Shown here one piece after another: positions 1-7,101 of a stretch of 11,194 nucleotides of DNA. This DNA is from Clostridiales bacterium (GTDB lineage Bacteria; Bacillota; Clostridia; Lachnospirales; Lachnospiraceae): the NCBI GenBank assembly GCA_029267975.1, contig JAJUHH010000055.1, forward strand, positions 1 to 11,194, read 5' to 3'. The notes beneath the pieces were generated by a model. The model had not been told where the DNA came from and ran no database searches. It saw only the letters and a list, made by a program, of their open reading frames with translations. Both the position numbers and the translations under genes were made by a program. Numbering within the stretch: position 1 is the stretch's first letter; the number at the start of each line of letters is the position of its first letter.

Positions 1-801
1 GATCACTTAAGAGAGGCTGTATTTGAACATGATTACTATGGAAAAGAATATATCCATGACAGCAAAATAACCTTATCCATTGGTGTTTCCAGCTATCACA
101 GGGATATGGAGAATTTCAAGGATCTGATAGAACATGCTGATATGGCTTTATACAGAGCCAAGTTCTTACGCAGAAATAAGGTGGAGGTTTATTCCTCTGT
201 TTTTGAACAGGTAAAAGAGATTGATCATATGGATACGAATTTGCTGGAAGAGATCAAACCTCTTAAGACGCTGATTACGGTCATCAACTCCAGAGATACT
301 TATACCTATAAGCATGTGGAAAGAGTATATAATTATTGCATCATAATGGCTGATTATCTGAAACTGCCCTTTGAGGATAAGAGATCCTTGCTATACGCAG
401 CTTATTTGCACGATTTGGGTAAGATCAACGTTTCTAAGGAAATATTGATTAAATCCAAAAAATTAACCCAGGAAGAGTGGGATGAGTTAAAGAAGCATCC
501 TCAGGATAGTGCTGATATTATTAAACAGATTAAAGGCTTTGAAAGTGTCGTACCCATTGTTTTGCAGCACCATGAAAAATACGACGGCAGTGGATATCCC
601 AATGGATTAAAAGGGGAGGAAATAAATTACCTGGCTCGTATCTTAACTGTGGTTGACTCCTTTGATGCCATGACAAACCAAAGAACCTATCAAAAGAAAA
701 AGACCTTTGAAGAGGCATTCGAAGAAATAGAGAGATGTAAGGGAACACATTTTGATCCTGTGATTGCAGAACAGTTTATTCAAGCAATTAAGATGGTATA
801 A
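1..801 (+). CDS. GGDEF/HD-GYP cyclic-di-GMP signalling protein, 3' part only
   Basis: The frame is open from base 1, so the gene starts upstream and 266 codons are visible. Codons 1-65 read as the end of a GGDEF (diguanylate cyclase) domain, with TLSIGVSSY and the DLIEHADMALYRAK helix. The GG(D/E)EF active site lies outside the window, so cyclase activity cannot be judged. Codons ~85-265 form an HD-GYP phosphodiesterase domain with all expected residues: H105, the HD pair 137-138 followed by GK, H166, HH 190-191, the GYP motif 198-200 and D219 in VVDSFDAMT. Members of this family hydrolyse cyclic-di-GMP at a two- or three-iron centre. An internal ATG at 106 is not a credible start because it falls inside the GGDEF fold. 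Bifunctional GGDEF/HD-GYP proteins usually carry N-terminal sensor domains, which would be upstream here. A terminator follows at 887-941. The family call is secure; the net activity is unknown. Confidence 0.93.
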   Translation, partial: DHLREAVFEHDYYGKEYIHDSKITLSIGVSSYHRDMENFKDLIEHADMALYRAKFLRRNKVEVYSSVFEQVKEIDHMDTNLLEEIKPLKTLITVINSRDTYTYKHVERVYNYCIIMADYLKLPFEDKRSLLYAAYLHDLGKINVSKEILIKSKKLTQEEWDELKKHPQDSADIIKQIKGFESVVPIVLQHHEKYDGSGYPNGLKGEEINYLARILTVVDSFDAMTNQRTYQKKKTFEEAFEEIERCKGTHFDPVIAEQFIQAIKMV

Positions 802-886
802 TCCTGGATTGGTGATCATAGATAAATAATCTGATATAAAATAGTAACAGATAAAATAATGAAAGATATATAATCTGGCTTACAAT

Positions 887-941
887 AAAAGGAATGCTCC
901 TGGTGAACCGTAGGTTACGTTTCACCAGGAGCATTCCTTTT
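887..941. terminator. Bidirectional intrinsic terminator between convergent genes
   Basis: A perfect 21-bp inverted repeat (887-907 with 921-941) encloses a 13-nt loop. The outer ends of the arms are AAAA on the left and TTTT on the right, so transcripts from either strand would end in a hairpin followed by a short U run. It lies between the stop of the HD-GYP gene (801, +) and the stop of the chemoreceptor gene (995, -) and probably serves both. Confidence 0.85.
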
Positions 942-994
942 AGGAGTTATTGTTTTATGAATAGCTGTCGCTATCAAATATATCAATCGCAGCT

Positions 995-3151
995 TTATAG
1001 ATCGCCTACGCTATATTTATCGATAACTTCAGTTCTTGTATAAGTAAAGCTCTCCGGAACCTTCTTGGCAACAAGATAATTATATAGATGAATAATTGGA
1101 TCGTGACCCTGTCCGAAGGGATCCTGTCTGAATACCTTATGTACAATACCTTTCTTGATCAGGTTTACAGTTTCATCATTATAATTAAAGCAAAATAGCT
1201 TGATCTTACCAACAAGATTCATTTCCTCAATCAGCCTTGCAGCACCTGCAGCACCATCTCCAATGAAGAGGACACCCTTGATGCTGGGCAGATAATAAAG
1301 CTTTTCTTTTAATTTATTATACACTTGTGATGAACCTTCAATATCATCGATCTCAGATGCTATCTTGATATCTGAATATTTCGCCAGCTTAGCGACTGCG
1401 GCATCTCTGCGTGTTGTATTGATGGAGGAGTTGGTGTTGCCTCTAAAGATAATTACTTCACCAGCCTCATCGATACTCTTTGCCAGGATTTCTGCAGCCA
1501 GAGTTCCTTCTGACTGGATATTGGGTCCAAAATAGGAAATACGCTTTGAGGTATCCTGGAAGTCGCAATTGAAGGTCATAATCGGGATCTTCTTATCAAC
1601 AGCCTTCTTCGCTGCCTCTTCCAGTCCCTTTACAAGGCCCGGAAGGATTAGGCCGTCGCAGCCTTCTTCGATTTTCTCGTTCAAGGTGTCGATAAAGCTA
1701 TGATCGATTTTATCAAAACCAATAAAATCTATTATTGCATTTTTATCCTTTAATTCTGTCTGTGCGTAAAGGGCACCCTGCTTTACCGTCTGCCAGAAGG
1801 GATCATTGATGGGACTTAACATAACAAACTTAAGCCTCTTGGGACTGACCTGATCTACCGGCAATACAGCTGTTCTGTATCTCTTTAACAGGTTCTCGAT
1901 ACTGGAAAGCATCTTTTTCAGGGATAATGCCTGGCTGTTAATCTCTTCATTCTCTGCCAGCTCTTCCTCGGTTACCGCAGCAACATCCTGAGTGATATTA
2001 GATATTTCATTGGAGGAATCATGAAGAGTTAAGCCCTGTTCGCTAATAGATTTCGTACTCTCGCTGATCATGACGGATTCTTCATATACTTGCTTGATAT
2101 CGGAATTTAGAATATTTGCATTTTTATTAATGGTATAGAAGGTATCCTTCATGGAGTTAAAGATATCTCTGCTCATGGCAAAGCTTTCGGTAACATTTTC
2201 GATACTGTCGCTGACCTTCGTATTGCTCTTTAAGATATTTCCAAGCAGAAGGTTAATCTGCTTTACGCTGTCCTTGGTTTGCTCAGACAGCTTATTCATC
2301 TCCATGGCTACGACGGTGAAGCCCTTACCCGCTTCGCCGGCACGGGCTGCTTCCACGCGGGAGTTCAGGGAGAGCAGATTCAGCTGTTCGGTGATGGTCA
2401 TAATCAGATTACCGAATTCATTGATCTCCTTCAGATTTGCATTCAGAGTCTTAATAAATGCGGAGGTTTCATCTAAGTTCGTAGAGATCACCTGCATTTG
2501 ATCCGTATATTTATCAAGATGCTCTGCACCGTCGGAGGTTAGCTTTACCGTATTCTCCACGAAATGCTCGATGCTGCTAAGGGAGTTTGTGATGCGGCTT
2601 GCACCCTGGCTTACCTTCTCAATTCCCTCCAGGGTATTTTTGGCGATTTGCAGCTGTTCCTGTGCTTTCTCTGCTACCACTGTAATATTTGCCGCGATTT
2701 GTTCATTGCCCTTGTAAGTCATATCAATGCTTTTTGTTACCTTGTCCACAGCTTCAGATAAGATAATCACATTGGTTTTGGTTGATTCTATGTAAGCCAA
2801 TAGGTTGCGCTTCATATCATTAAAGGCAGAGGTAAGGATCTCAAGTCCTCTTGTCTTCTCGGATATGATGTCATCAATATTCAGATCACCCTGAGATAAA
2901 ATTACGGCATGCTTATCAATTAACTTGATCGCTTTGAGAAACTGTACTAATAAGATAAGCAGGATTGTTGCTAAGAGGATTTGGACGGGTAGAATAACGT
3001 AGGATGCATAGCGAAACATATTTGGACTGACTAAGCCCAGGATGAAGGAAGCAAGCAAAAGACCAAGAATAACAGAGGAAAGACGGATAATAAGAGCTTG
3101 TGTGTTTTTCTGATCAAATAAGAATTTTTTGATTTTTTTTAGCATGTTCAT
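995..3151 (-). CDS. Methyl-accepting chemotaxis protein with C-terminal cytoplasmic sugar-binding-protein (Peripla_BP_4-like) domain
   Basis: A chemoreceptor of 718 residues from the chosen ATG. Two hydrophobic helices (~19-41 and ~51-72) are joined by only about nine residues, so there is no extracellular sensor domain. A HAMP-like linker follows (~73-120), then a long coiled-coil signalling region (~125-425). The CheA/CheW-contacting hairpin tip is at ~254-298 (EQLNLLSLNSRVEAARAGEA, then GKGFTVVA); NSRVEAARAGE replaces the commoner NAAIEAARAGE. Residues ~439-718 are a type-I periplasmic-binding-protein fold of the RbsB kind: RLKFVMLSPINDPFWQTVK, DGLILPG, IPIMTFNCD, GVLFIGDGAAGA and VFRQDPFGQGHDP. 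This domain lacks a signal peptide and follows the signalling domain, so it must be cytoplasmic and is the likely sensor. No CheR/CheB-tethering pentapeptide is seen at the C-terminus. An in-frame TTG at 3166 extends the frame five codons but overlaps the ribosome binding site. The gene appears monocistronic. Ligand unknown. Confidence 0.93.
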   Translation of the reverse strand: MNMLKKIKKFLFDQKNTQALIIRLSSVILGLLLASFILGLVSPNMFRYASYVILPVQILLATILLILLVQFLKAIKLIDKHAVILSQGDLNIDDIISEKTRGLEILTSAFNDMKRNLLAYIESTKTNVIILSEAVDKVTKSIDMTYKGNEQIAANITVVAEKAQEQLQIAKNTLEGIEKVSQGASRITNSLSSIEHFVENTVKLTSDGAEHLDKYTDQMQVISTNLDETSAFIKTLNANLKEINEFGNLIMTITEQLNLLSLNSRVEAARAGEAGKGFTVVAMEMNKLSEQTKDSVKQINLLLGNILKSNTKVSDSIENVTESFAMSRDIFNSMKDTFYTINKNANILNSDIKQVYEESVMISESTKSISEQGLTLHDSSNEISNITQDVAAVTEEELAENEEINSQALSLKKMLSSIENLLKRYRTAVLPVDQVSPKRLKFVMLSPINDPFWQTVKQGALYAQTELKDKNAIIDFIGFDKIDHSFIDTLNEKIEEGCDGLILPGLVKGLEEAAKKAVDKKIPIMTFNCDFQDTSKRISYFGPNIQSEGTLAAEILAKSIDEAGEVIIFRGNTNSSINTTRRDAAVAKLAKYSDIKIASEIDDIEGSSQVYNKLKEKLYYLPSIKGVLFIGDGAAGAARLIEEMNLVGKIKLFCFNYNDETVNLIKKGIVHKVFRQDPFGQGHDPIIHLYNYLVAKKVPESFTYTRTEVIDKYSVGDL

Positions 3152-3157
3152 AATATT

Positions 3158-3164
3158 GTCCCCC
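3158..3164 (-). promoter_or_regulatory. Ribosome binding site that fixes the chemoreceptor start
   Basis: On the minus strand GGGGGAC lies 6-7 nt before ATG at 3149-3151, a normal spacing. The alternative TTG start at 3164-3166 would overlap this purine run and would have no binding site of its own. The ATG start is therefore preferred. Confidence 0.7.
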
Positions 3165-3177
3165 AAAATTTAGTTGG

Positions 3178-3199
3178 CACTTATTTACTTTCATAAGTG
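3178..3199 (-). repeat. Short inverted repeat in the chemoreceptor leader
   Basis: CACTTAT (3178-3184) and ATAAGTG (3193-3199) form a 7-bp inverted repeat with an 8-nt centre. It lies between the proposed promoter and the ribosome binding site of the chemoreceptor gene. It could be a small leader hairpin or a protein-binding site; there is no direct evidence for either. Confidence 0.3.
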
Positions 3200-3246
3200 T
3201 CTTACCATTGTTCCATAAGTTACTAAATATCTCATAATATGACTTT

Positions 3247-3275
3247 ATTTTACCATTTTGCCACATAAAGAACAA
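3247..3275 (-). promoter_or_regulatory. Candidate sigma-A promoter of the chemoreceptor gene
   Basis: Read on the minus strand, TTGTTC (3275-3270) and TAAAAT (3252-3247) are separated by 17 bp, giving a leader of roughly 90 nt before the ATG at 3151. The -10 matches 5 of 6 and the -35 only 3 of 6. No convincing sigma-28 (flagellar-class) promoter was seen in this gap, although many chemoreceptor genes of Gram-positive bacteria have one. Confidence 0.35.
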
Positions 3276-3344
3276 TGTGCATATAGTGAAAAATAACCAT
3301 CTGATTTATAGGCAATATGATGAAGTGATAGGCCTTGAAAGGCC

Positions 3345-4589
3345 TTATTTTAATAATTCTTTTACTTTACGAACTTCTTCCCTGCTGCACAGCTTGTCGC
3401 TGTATCTTGCTTTCTCATAGGAAGCAGTTAATTGCTGCTTTTTATCCTCTAATTCAGCCGGATTCCGTATATCTTTGCTACTGCCAAGAGCAAATTCGGA
3501 TAGTTGATAGGGGGTCATACTCCTTGACAGCTTACTGTACCCATTTGCCTTAGCAGAAACAGCCTTGGCAAATAGCTTGCGAATGGTATCGTTATTGGAC
3601 CGCCCAAAGAATAATCGATGGGAATGCCGGTCTGCTTTTGCTGTCCGCTCTTTTTTTGTCAGGGGTGAGATAAAAACGACTTCATCATTGCAGGTTTTCT
3701 CACTCGTAAGATAGAAATAGCGATACAGGCAGTAGATTCCGTAAAGGATCAAGGCCAGGAAGCCTGCGATGGCAAGAATTGTCGCGATCCATTGAAGTAT
3801 TTCTGAGATCATTTCCATGAAGCGGGAGGGTTCAGAGGGGGGGAGATCAAAGGCCGGTGCTGCTGTTTCTTCTACCGGAGTCATTTGTGCTGGCTTTTCT
3901 TTGGATTGAGGAAGCAAGGACACCAGCCAACGAATTAATCCCAAGAGCACTTTGCCCAGAGCGGATAGCATTGTACCCAGCGGTAAATAGGAGAAGACCA
4001 CCATGATAAAGAGAAAAAGACCACTGAGAAACAAGGTCAGTACATGATTAGAGCTTCTGATCTGCTGAAAGGGAACGTTCTGTAGGTCTGCATGATTGTG
4101 GGCAAACCTTGATAAATTAGACAAGTATAAAGTCAGTACGTAAAGTATGATATACGCAAGGGAAAGATAAAAACACAGCTTTTGTATATCAGGCATATGA
4201 AGATAATAAGAGCAAATATTTATAAACACAAGAATGAGCACAGGATAAGGGAGCCCCATGGTCTGACAGGCAGATTTGTGTCTTTGATAAAAAGCATATA
4301 TGCTTAGGCCTGCGATATATATTCCATATACGGCCTTCAGAAGCGGATGTTCTGCAAGCATGACATATATGGATAATAGGGAGATATGCAATAAGAGAAA
4401 GGACCAAATATGTTTCATCCTTCTTTGGATGGCATAGGAAAGAAAGGGTACCGGAAGTAAAAGCAGTGCTTTGAAAGCCGCATCCGAAAAAAAGCTTCGC
4501 AGTACAAGTGCTGTAAGCATATATAGGATGATAAACTGTAAAAATAAATGCAGCAGATCAGTGATCAATTGATTTCGTTTTAGATTCAT
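3345..4589 (-). CDS. Polytopic membrane protein with DUF4129-like C-terminus, third gene of the MoxR operon
   Basis: About 414 residues from the ATG at 4587-4589. The N-terminal half is strongly hydrophobic, with about six predicted membrane segments. A further pair follows around residues 185-235, then a proline-rich linker (QSKEKPAQMTPVEETAAPAF) and one more helix near 270-295. A soluble basic tail (~300-414) ends in ASYEKARYSDKLCSREEVRK, resembling the DUF4129 domain found at the end of TgpA-type transglutaminase proteins. No Cys-His-Asp transglutaminase core is evident between the membrane part and the tail. In related MoxR/DUF58 loci the third gene often encodes a membrane transglutaminase, so this looks like a core-less version. 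Function is unknown; the operon suggests a membrane or envelope protein complex served by the MoxR ATPase. A TTG at 4601 overlaps the DUF58 stop, but its purine run is only 1 nt away. Confidence 0.72.
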   Translation of the reverse strand: MNLKRNQLITDLLHLFLQFIILYMLTALVLRSFFSDAAFKALLLLPVPFLSYAIQRRMKHIWSFLLLHISLLSIYVMLAEHPLLKAVYGIYIAGLSIYAFYQRHKSACQTMGLPYPVLILVFINICSYYLHMPDIQKLCFYLSLAYIILYVLTLYLSNLSRFAHNHADLQNVPFQQIRSSNHVLTLFLSGLFLFIMVVFSYLPLGTMLSALGKVLLGLIRWLVSLLPQSKEKPAQMTPVEETAAPAFDLPPSEPSRFMEMISEILQWIATILAIAGFLALILYGIYCLYRYFYLTSEKTCNDEVVFISPLTKKERTAKADRHSHRLFFGRSNNDTIRKLFAKAVSAKANGYSKLSRSMTPYQLSEFALGSSKDIRNPAELEDKKQQLTASYEKARYSDKLCSREEVRKVKELLK

Positions 4590-4597
4590 GGATAGAA

Positions 4598-5713
4598 TCA
4601 AACCTCCCAGGTTAGAATATGAGGCATTAAATTATCATCAACAGTTAAACGTACCTCTTTGTTCAGGGGGACGACCCAGGTATAATCCATGTGTGCCCGG
4701 GACAGTTTCTCCATCTGTTCCTGAAGCTCCAGTCGCTGATAATAGGATATTAGGATAATGTAGTCCCTGGGACCAAGCTCATTCAGTTCCTCAGCCAGAG
4801 CTGTTGTAAATGCCGGAACGCTTGATGAGGCATCAATACGGGCTAAGGCCTCATTGATGGTCCTAAGGTGGTTTTTGCCGGAGCCTGCCGGCACGTGCAA
4901 GGACTTTCTGCTTATGAGATCCAGACCATTGGTAGAGAGGGAGACTGGTATACCCTGCTCTATAAAATATTCTGCAAAGGTTGCGGCCAGCCGGATGCTT
5001 TCTTCCTGAAGATCCTCATGGCGCCAGATGGTATCAAACTCCAGATTCAGGAGGAGCCTGATTTGCTGGGAAGCTGTGTGGTCAAATACATTGACCATAA
5101 GGGATCCGGATTTTGCAGAGGCCTTCCAGTTAATGGTATTCATGGCGTCATAGGACTGATACTCCCGGATGCTTTTGAATTCAAAGGGATCCTCATTGAT
5201 AAAGCGTTTTGATAAAACCGTACCCAGCATGGTCTGAAATGGGACCTCAAAGCGTTTACAATCCACCTTCTTTGGATAGACATAGAGCTGGAGGTTCAGG
5301 TCTTGGGCTGCCACCAGTTCCGATTCTAAGAGCAGGTCATTACAAACAAGGGTAAGTTTATCTATGGTATAAAAGCCTCGTTTACTGCAGCGGAAAGGAA
5401 TATGTCTTGTGAGCTTTTGATACATCATGACAGAGACCAGGTCGTTCCGATATGTATTGTCCGTGACCTCTGTTTCTCTGGTATCCAGAAAGGTCAGATG
5501 CCTTGAGGTAGTGTATTTGATTTTTAGTACCGGGATAGGTAAGAGCTTCTGGTTGATCACTGTCTCCACTAAGGACAGTTCTTCTCCCTCTACCGCACTG
5601 TGATCGGACAAATGAAGGGCTACGGTTAGTTTTTCCCTCCAGAACCGGCTGTATAAGAATTTTTGCAGCTGATAAAGTAGAAATGCTCCAAGCAGGGCAG
5701 CAGCTATTTCCAT
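4598..5713 (-). CDS. DUF58 domain protein, partner of MoxR ATPase
   Basis: 371 residues. A single hydrophobic N-terminal helix (~3-20) would anchor the protein, and the rest is soluble. The hallmark DUF58 block is at residues 175-201, with DPFEFKSIREY followed by NTINWKASAKSG. The C-terminal part (~215-360), with RLLLNLEFD and DYIILISYY strands, is consistent with the von Willebrand A-like fold reported for these proteins, but the usual metal-binding DxSxS motif is not obvious. ATG 5713 is preceded by GGAGG with 7-nt spacing. The gene overlaps the end of the MoxR gene by 10 bp and is followed by the DUF4129-like gene, which indicates one transcript. DUF58 proteins are near-constant neighbours of MoxR ATPases and are thought to be their clients or adaptors. 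Family secure, cellular role inferred. Confidence 0.9.
   Translation of the reverse strand: MEIAAALLGAFLLYQLQKFLYSRFWREKLTVALHLSDHSAVEGEELSLVETVINQKLLPIPVLKIKYTTSRHLTFLDTRETEVTDNTYRNDLVSVMMYQKLTRHIPFRCSKRGFYTIDKLTLVCNDLLLESELVAAQDLNLQLYVYPKKVDCKRFEVPFQTMLGTVLSKRFINEDPFEFKSIREYQSYDAMNTINWKASAKSGSLMVNVFDHTASQQIRLLLNLEFDTIWRHEDLQEESIRLAATFAEYFIEQGIPVSLSTNGLDLISRKSLHVPAGSGKNHLRTINEALARIDASSSVPAFTTALAEELNELGPRDYIILISYYQRLELQEQMEKLSRAHMDYTWVVPLNKEVRLTVDDNLMPHILTWEV
4603..4608 (-). promoter_or_regulatory. Ribosome binding site for the DUF4129-like gene
   Basis: GGGAGG on the minus strand ends 13 nt before ATG 4589 and 1 nt before TTG 4601. Neither spacing is ideal. The site lies inside the end of the DUF58 gene, so translation is probably coupled to termination at the DUF58 TGA (4600-4598). 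The ATG is preferred but not certain. Confidence 0.5.
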
Positions 5714-6660
5714 GAGAAATCCTCCGTTGGGACAGCGGTATTGGCAAGAATTTGATTTAAAATCTGACTGGCAGAGGCTGTACGCTGAAAGCTTGAGCGC
5801 AGGATCATTCGATGTGCCAGCACATAAGGGACGAGATGCTTAATCATCTCAGGAGTAACATAGCTTAAGCCCTGGATTGCAGCATAAGCCTGGGAAGCAC
5901 GAAGAAGCGCCAGGGTTCCTCTGGGGCTGATACCCAAAGCAATATTATCATGTTTTCTGCTTTGATTGATGATATCAATCATGTATTTCATTAAGGATGG
6001 GTGAACATATACTGTTTTGATTACAGCCTGCATCTCAAGCAGTTCATCCCCTGTACAAACAGGAGTAAGTAGTTCCAAAGGGTTATCTTCGATAAAGCGG
6101 GTTAAGATAGATAGTTCCTCTTCCTGGGTGGGGAAGCCTACATTTAATTGCATTAGAAAGCGATCCAGCTGGGCCTCCGGCAGTGGGAAGGTTCCTGAGG
6201 TCTCAACCGGATTCTGTGTTGCAATGACCAGAAATGGCCTGGCCAGTATATGGCTTTCTCCATCTATGGTAATCTGTCTCTCCTCCATGCATTCCAAGAG
6301 GCTTGACTGGGTTCTGGGAGTGGCACGGTTGATCTCGTCAGCCAGTAAGATGTTAGTAAATACAGGGCCTTCATGAAAGGTGAATTCACCCTGTTTTTGA
6401 TTGTAATAGTTTAAACCGGTAATGTCGGAAGGAAGAAGATCCGGTGTAAACTGGATTCTTTTGAATTGTGCATCAATGGATCTCGCCAGCGATTTTGCCA
6501 GCATAGTTTTACCGGTTCCGGGTACATCCTCCAGAAGGATATGTCCGTTGGCTAAGAGGGCGGTCAACAGCAGGTCAATCTGATCGTGCTTACCTACAAT
6601 AACCTTTTGGATATTTTCTTTGATAGCGCTTGCTTTTTGCCTGAGTATACTGATCTCCAT
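5704..6660 (-). CDS. MoxR-family AAA+ ATPase
   Basis: 318 residues, normal length for MoxR. Walker A is EDVPGTGKT (44-52) and Walker B is ILLADEINR (104-112). Sensor 1 is in ATQNP (147-151), with the family stretch ETSGTFPLPEAQLDRF after it, and R167 is a candidate arginine finger. The sensor-2 region is GISPRGTLALLRA (243-255). MoxR ATPases act as chaperones that assemble or activate client complexes, often metal- or envelope-associated. Together with the overlapping DUF58 and DUF4129-like genes this is a standard MoxR operon, and this gene is its first member. The start ATG 6660 has a modest upstream purine run (AGGATAGG). A perfect TATAAT lies about 50 bp upstream. Confidence 0.95.
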   Translation of the reverse strand: MEISILRQKASAIKENIQKVIVGKHDQIDLLLTALLANGHILLEDVPGTGKTMLAKSLARSIDAQFKRIQFTPDLLPSDITGLNYYNQKQGEFTFHEGPVFTNILLADEINRATPRTQSSLLECMEERQITIDGESHILARPFLVIATQNPVETSGTFPLPEAQLDRFLMQLNVGFPTQEEELSILTRFIEDNPLELLTPVCTGDELLEMQAVIKTVYVHPSLMKYMIDIINQSRKHDNIALGISPRGTLALLRASQAYAAIQGLSYVTPEMIKHLVPYVLAHRMILRSSFQRTASASQILNQILANTAVPTEDFSWK

Positions 6661-6707
6661 AAATGTGGTACCTATCCTTTTCTTTTGATTTCATATGCAC
6701 TTATTTT

Positions 6708-6713
6708 ATTATA
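6708..6713 (-). promoter_or_regulatory. -10 box of the probable MoxR operon promoter
   Basis: A perfect TATAAT read on the minus strand (6713-6708) lies 47 bp before the MoxR start. The -35 region is only a T run and matches poorly, so the promoter may be weak or activator-dependent. Confidence 0.45.
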
Positions 6714-7018
6714 GTACAAGTAGTTAGAAGAAAAAATAGTAAAATTCATAATTATTCCATAAAATGCAGAAAAAGAATAATGCGGTATAGAAAGGTCTGA
6801 GTTCCAGTGATTATTGCTTCTGAGCAAAAAAATATACTTAAAAATTTTCGGAATAATGCCTAATATAAAGCTGTATTTATGGTATTAATCCTTACTAATT
6901 ATGCACGAAAATCCTGTGTGTAAATTATTATACATAGGAACATTTCGCCAAAAATCGACGTAATAATCTATCTGTTGTGAAAAAAGTCACGTTTTACAGT
7001 CGATCAGACCCGAACTTA

Positions 7019-7047
7019 TTGACACATCGGAACCAATAAAGTATGAT
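7019..7047 (+). promoter_or_regulatory. Sigma-A promoter of the HD-GYP gene
   Basis: TTGACA (7019-7024, perfect) and TATGAT (7042-7047, 5 of 6) are separated by exactly 17 bp. Transcription would start near 7054, giving a leader of about 48 nt with AGGAG at 7092-7096, 5 nt before ATG 7102. Confidence 0.8.
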
Positions 7048-7101
7048 TATGTTAATGGTGAGTTTTTGTGAGTAATGAATATATAATAGGTAGGAGACCA
7101 T

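Larger units (their letters stand above)
6661..7101. other. Divergent intergenic region between the MoxR operon and the HD-GYP gene
   Basis: 441 A+T-rich bases without a credible gene. The left end carries the leader and -10 of the MoxR operon, and the right end carries the promoter, leader and ribosome binding site of the HD-GYP gene. A weak interrupted inverted repeat (6972-6999, GTGA/TCAC core) sits just upstream of the right-hand promoter. No riboswitch or small RNA was recognised in the middle. Confidence 0.6.

Noticed and set aside
2151..2501. Open frame on the plus strand opposite the chemoreceptor gene
   Set aside because: It lies fully antisense to the strongly conserved MCP hairpin region, has no ribosome binding site that stands out and no recognisable domain. 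It is a shadow of the real gene.
3182..3199. Similarity of the chemoreceptor leader (ATGAAAGTA on the minus strand) to the uronate operators
   Set aside because: Only the first nine bases agree; the second half does not form the palindrome, so shared regulation is not supported.
3329..3350. AGGCCT inverted repeat at the end of the DUF4129-like gene as a terminator
   Set aside because: The stem is only about six bp. It is followed by a T-rich stretch only on the plus strand, which is the wrong direction for the operon, and it abuts the stop codon. No clear terminator for the MoxR operon was found.
4868..5212. Open frame on the plus strand inside the DUF58 gene
   Set aside because: Antisense to the conserved DUF58 block, with composition typical of a reverse-complement shadow.
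6017..6376. Open frame on the plus strand inside the MoxR gene
   Set aside because: Serine-rich product antisense to the conserved AAA+ motifs; no domain and no start context.
6957..6966. GACGTAATAA also present near the HD-GYP promoter, as at 11051-11060
   Set aside because: A shared 10-mer is expected by chance many times in 11 kb, and the flanks do not match.
6661..7101. Cyclic-di-GMP riboswitch in front of the HD-GYP gene
   Set aside because: I looked for the conserved GEMM core and receptor sequences and saw none, and the proposed leader of about 48 nt is too short to hold one. A covariance-model scan would settle it.
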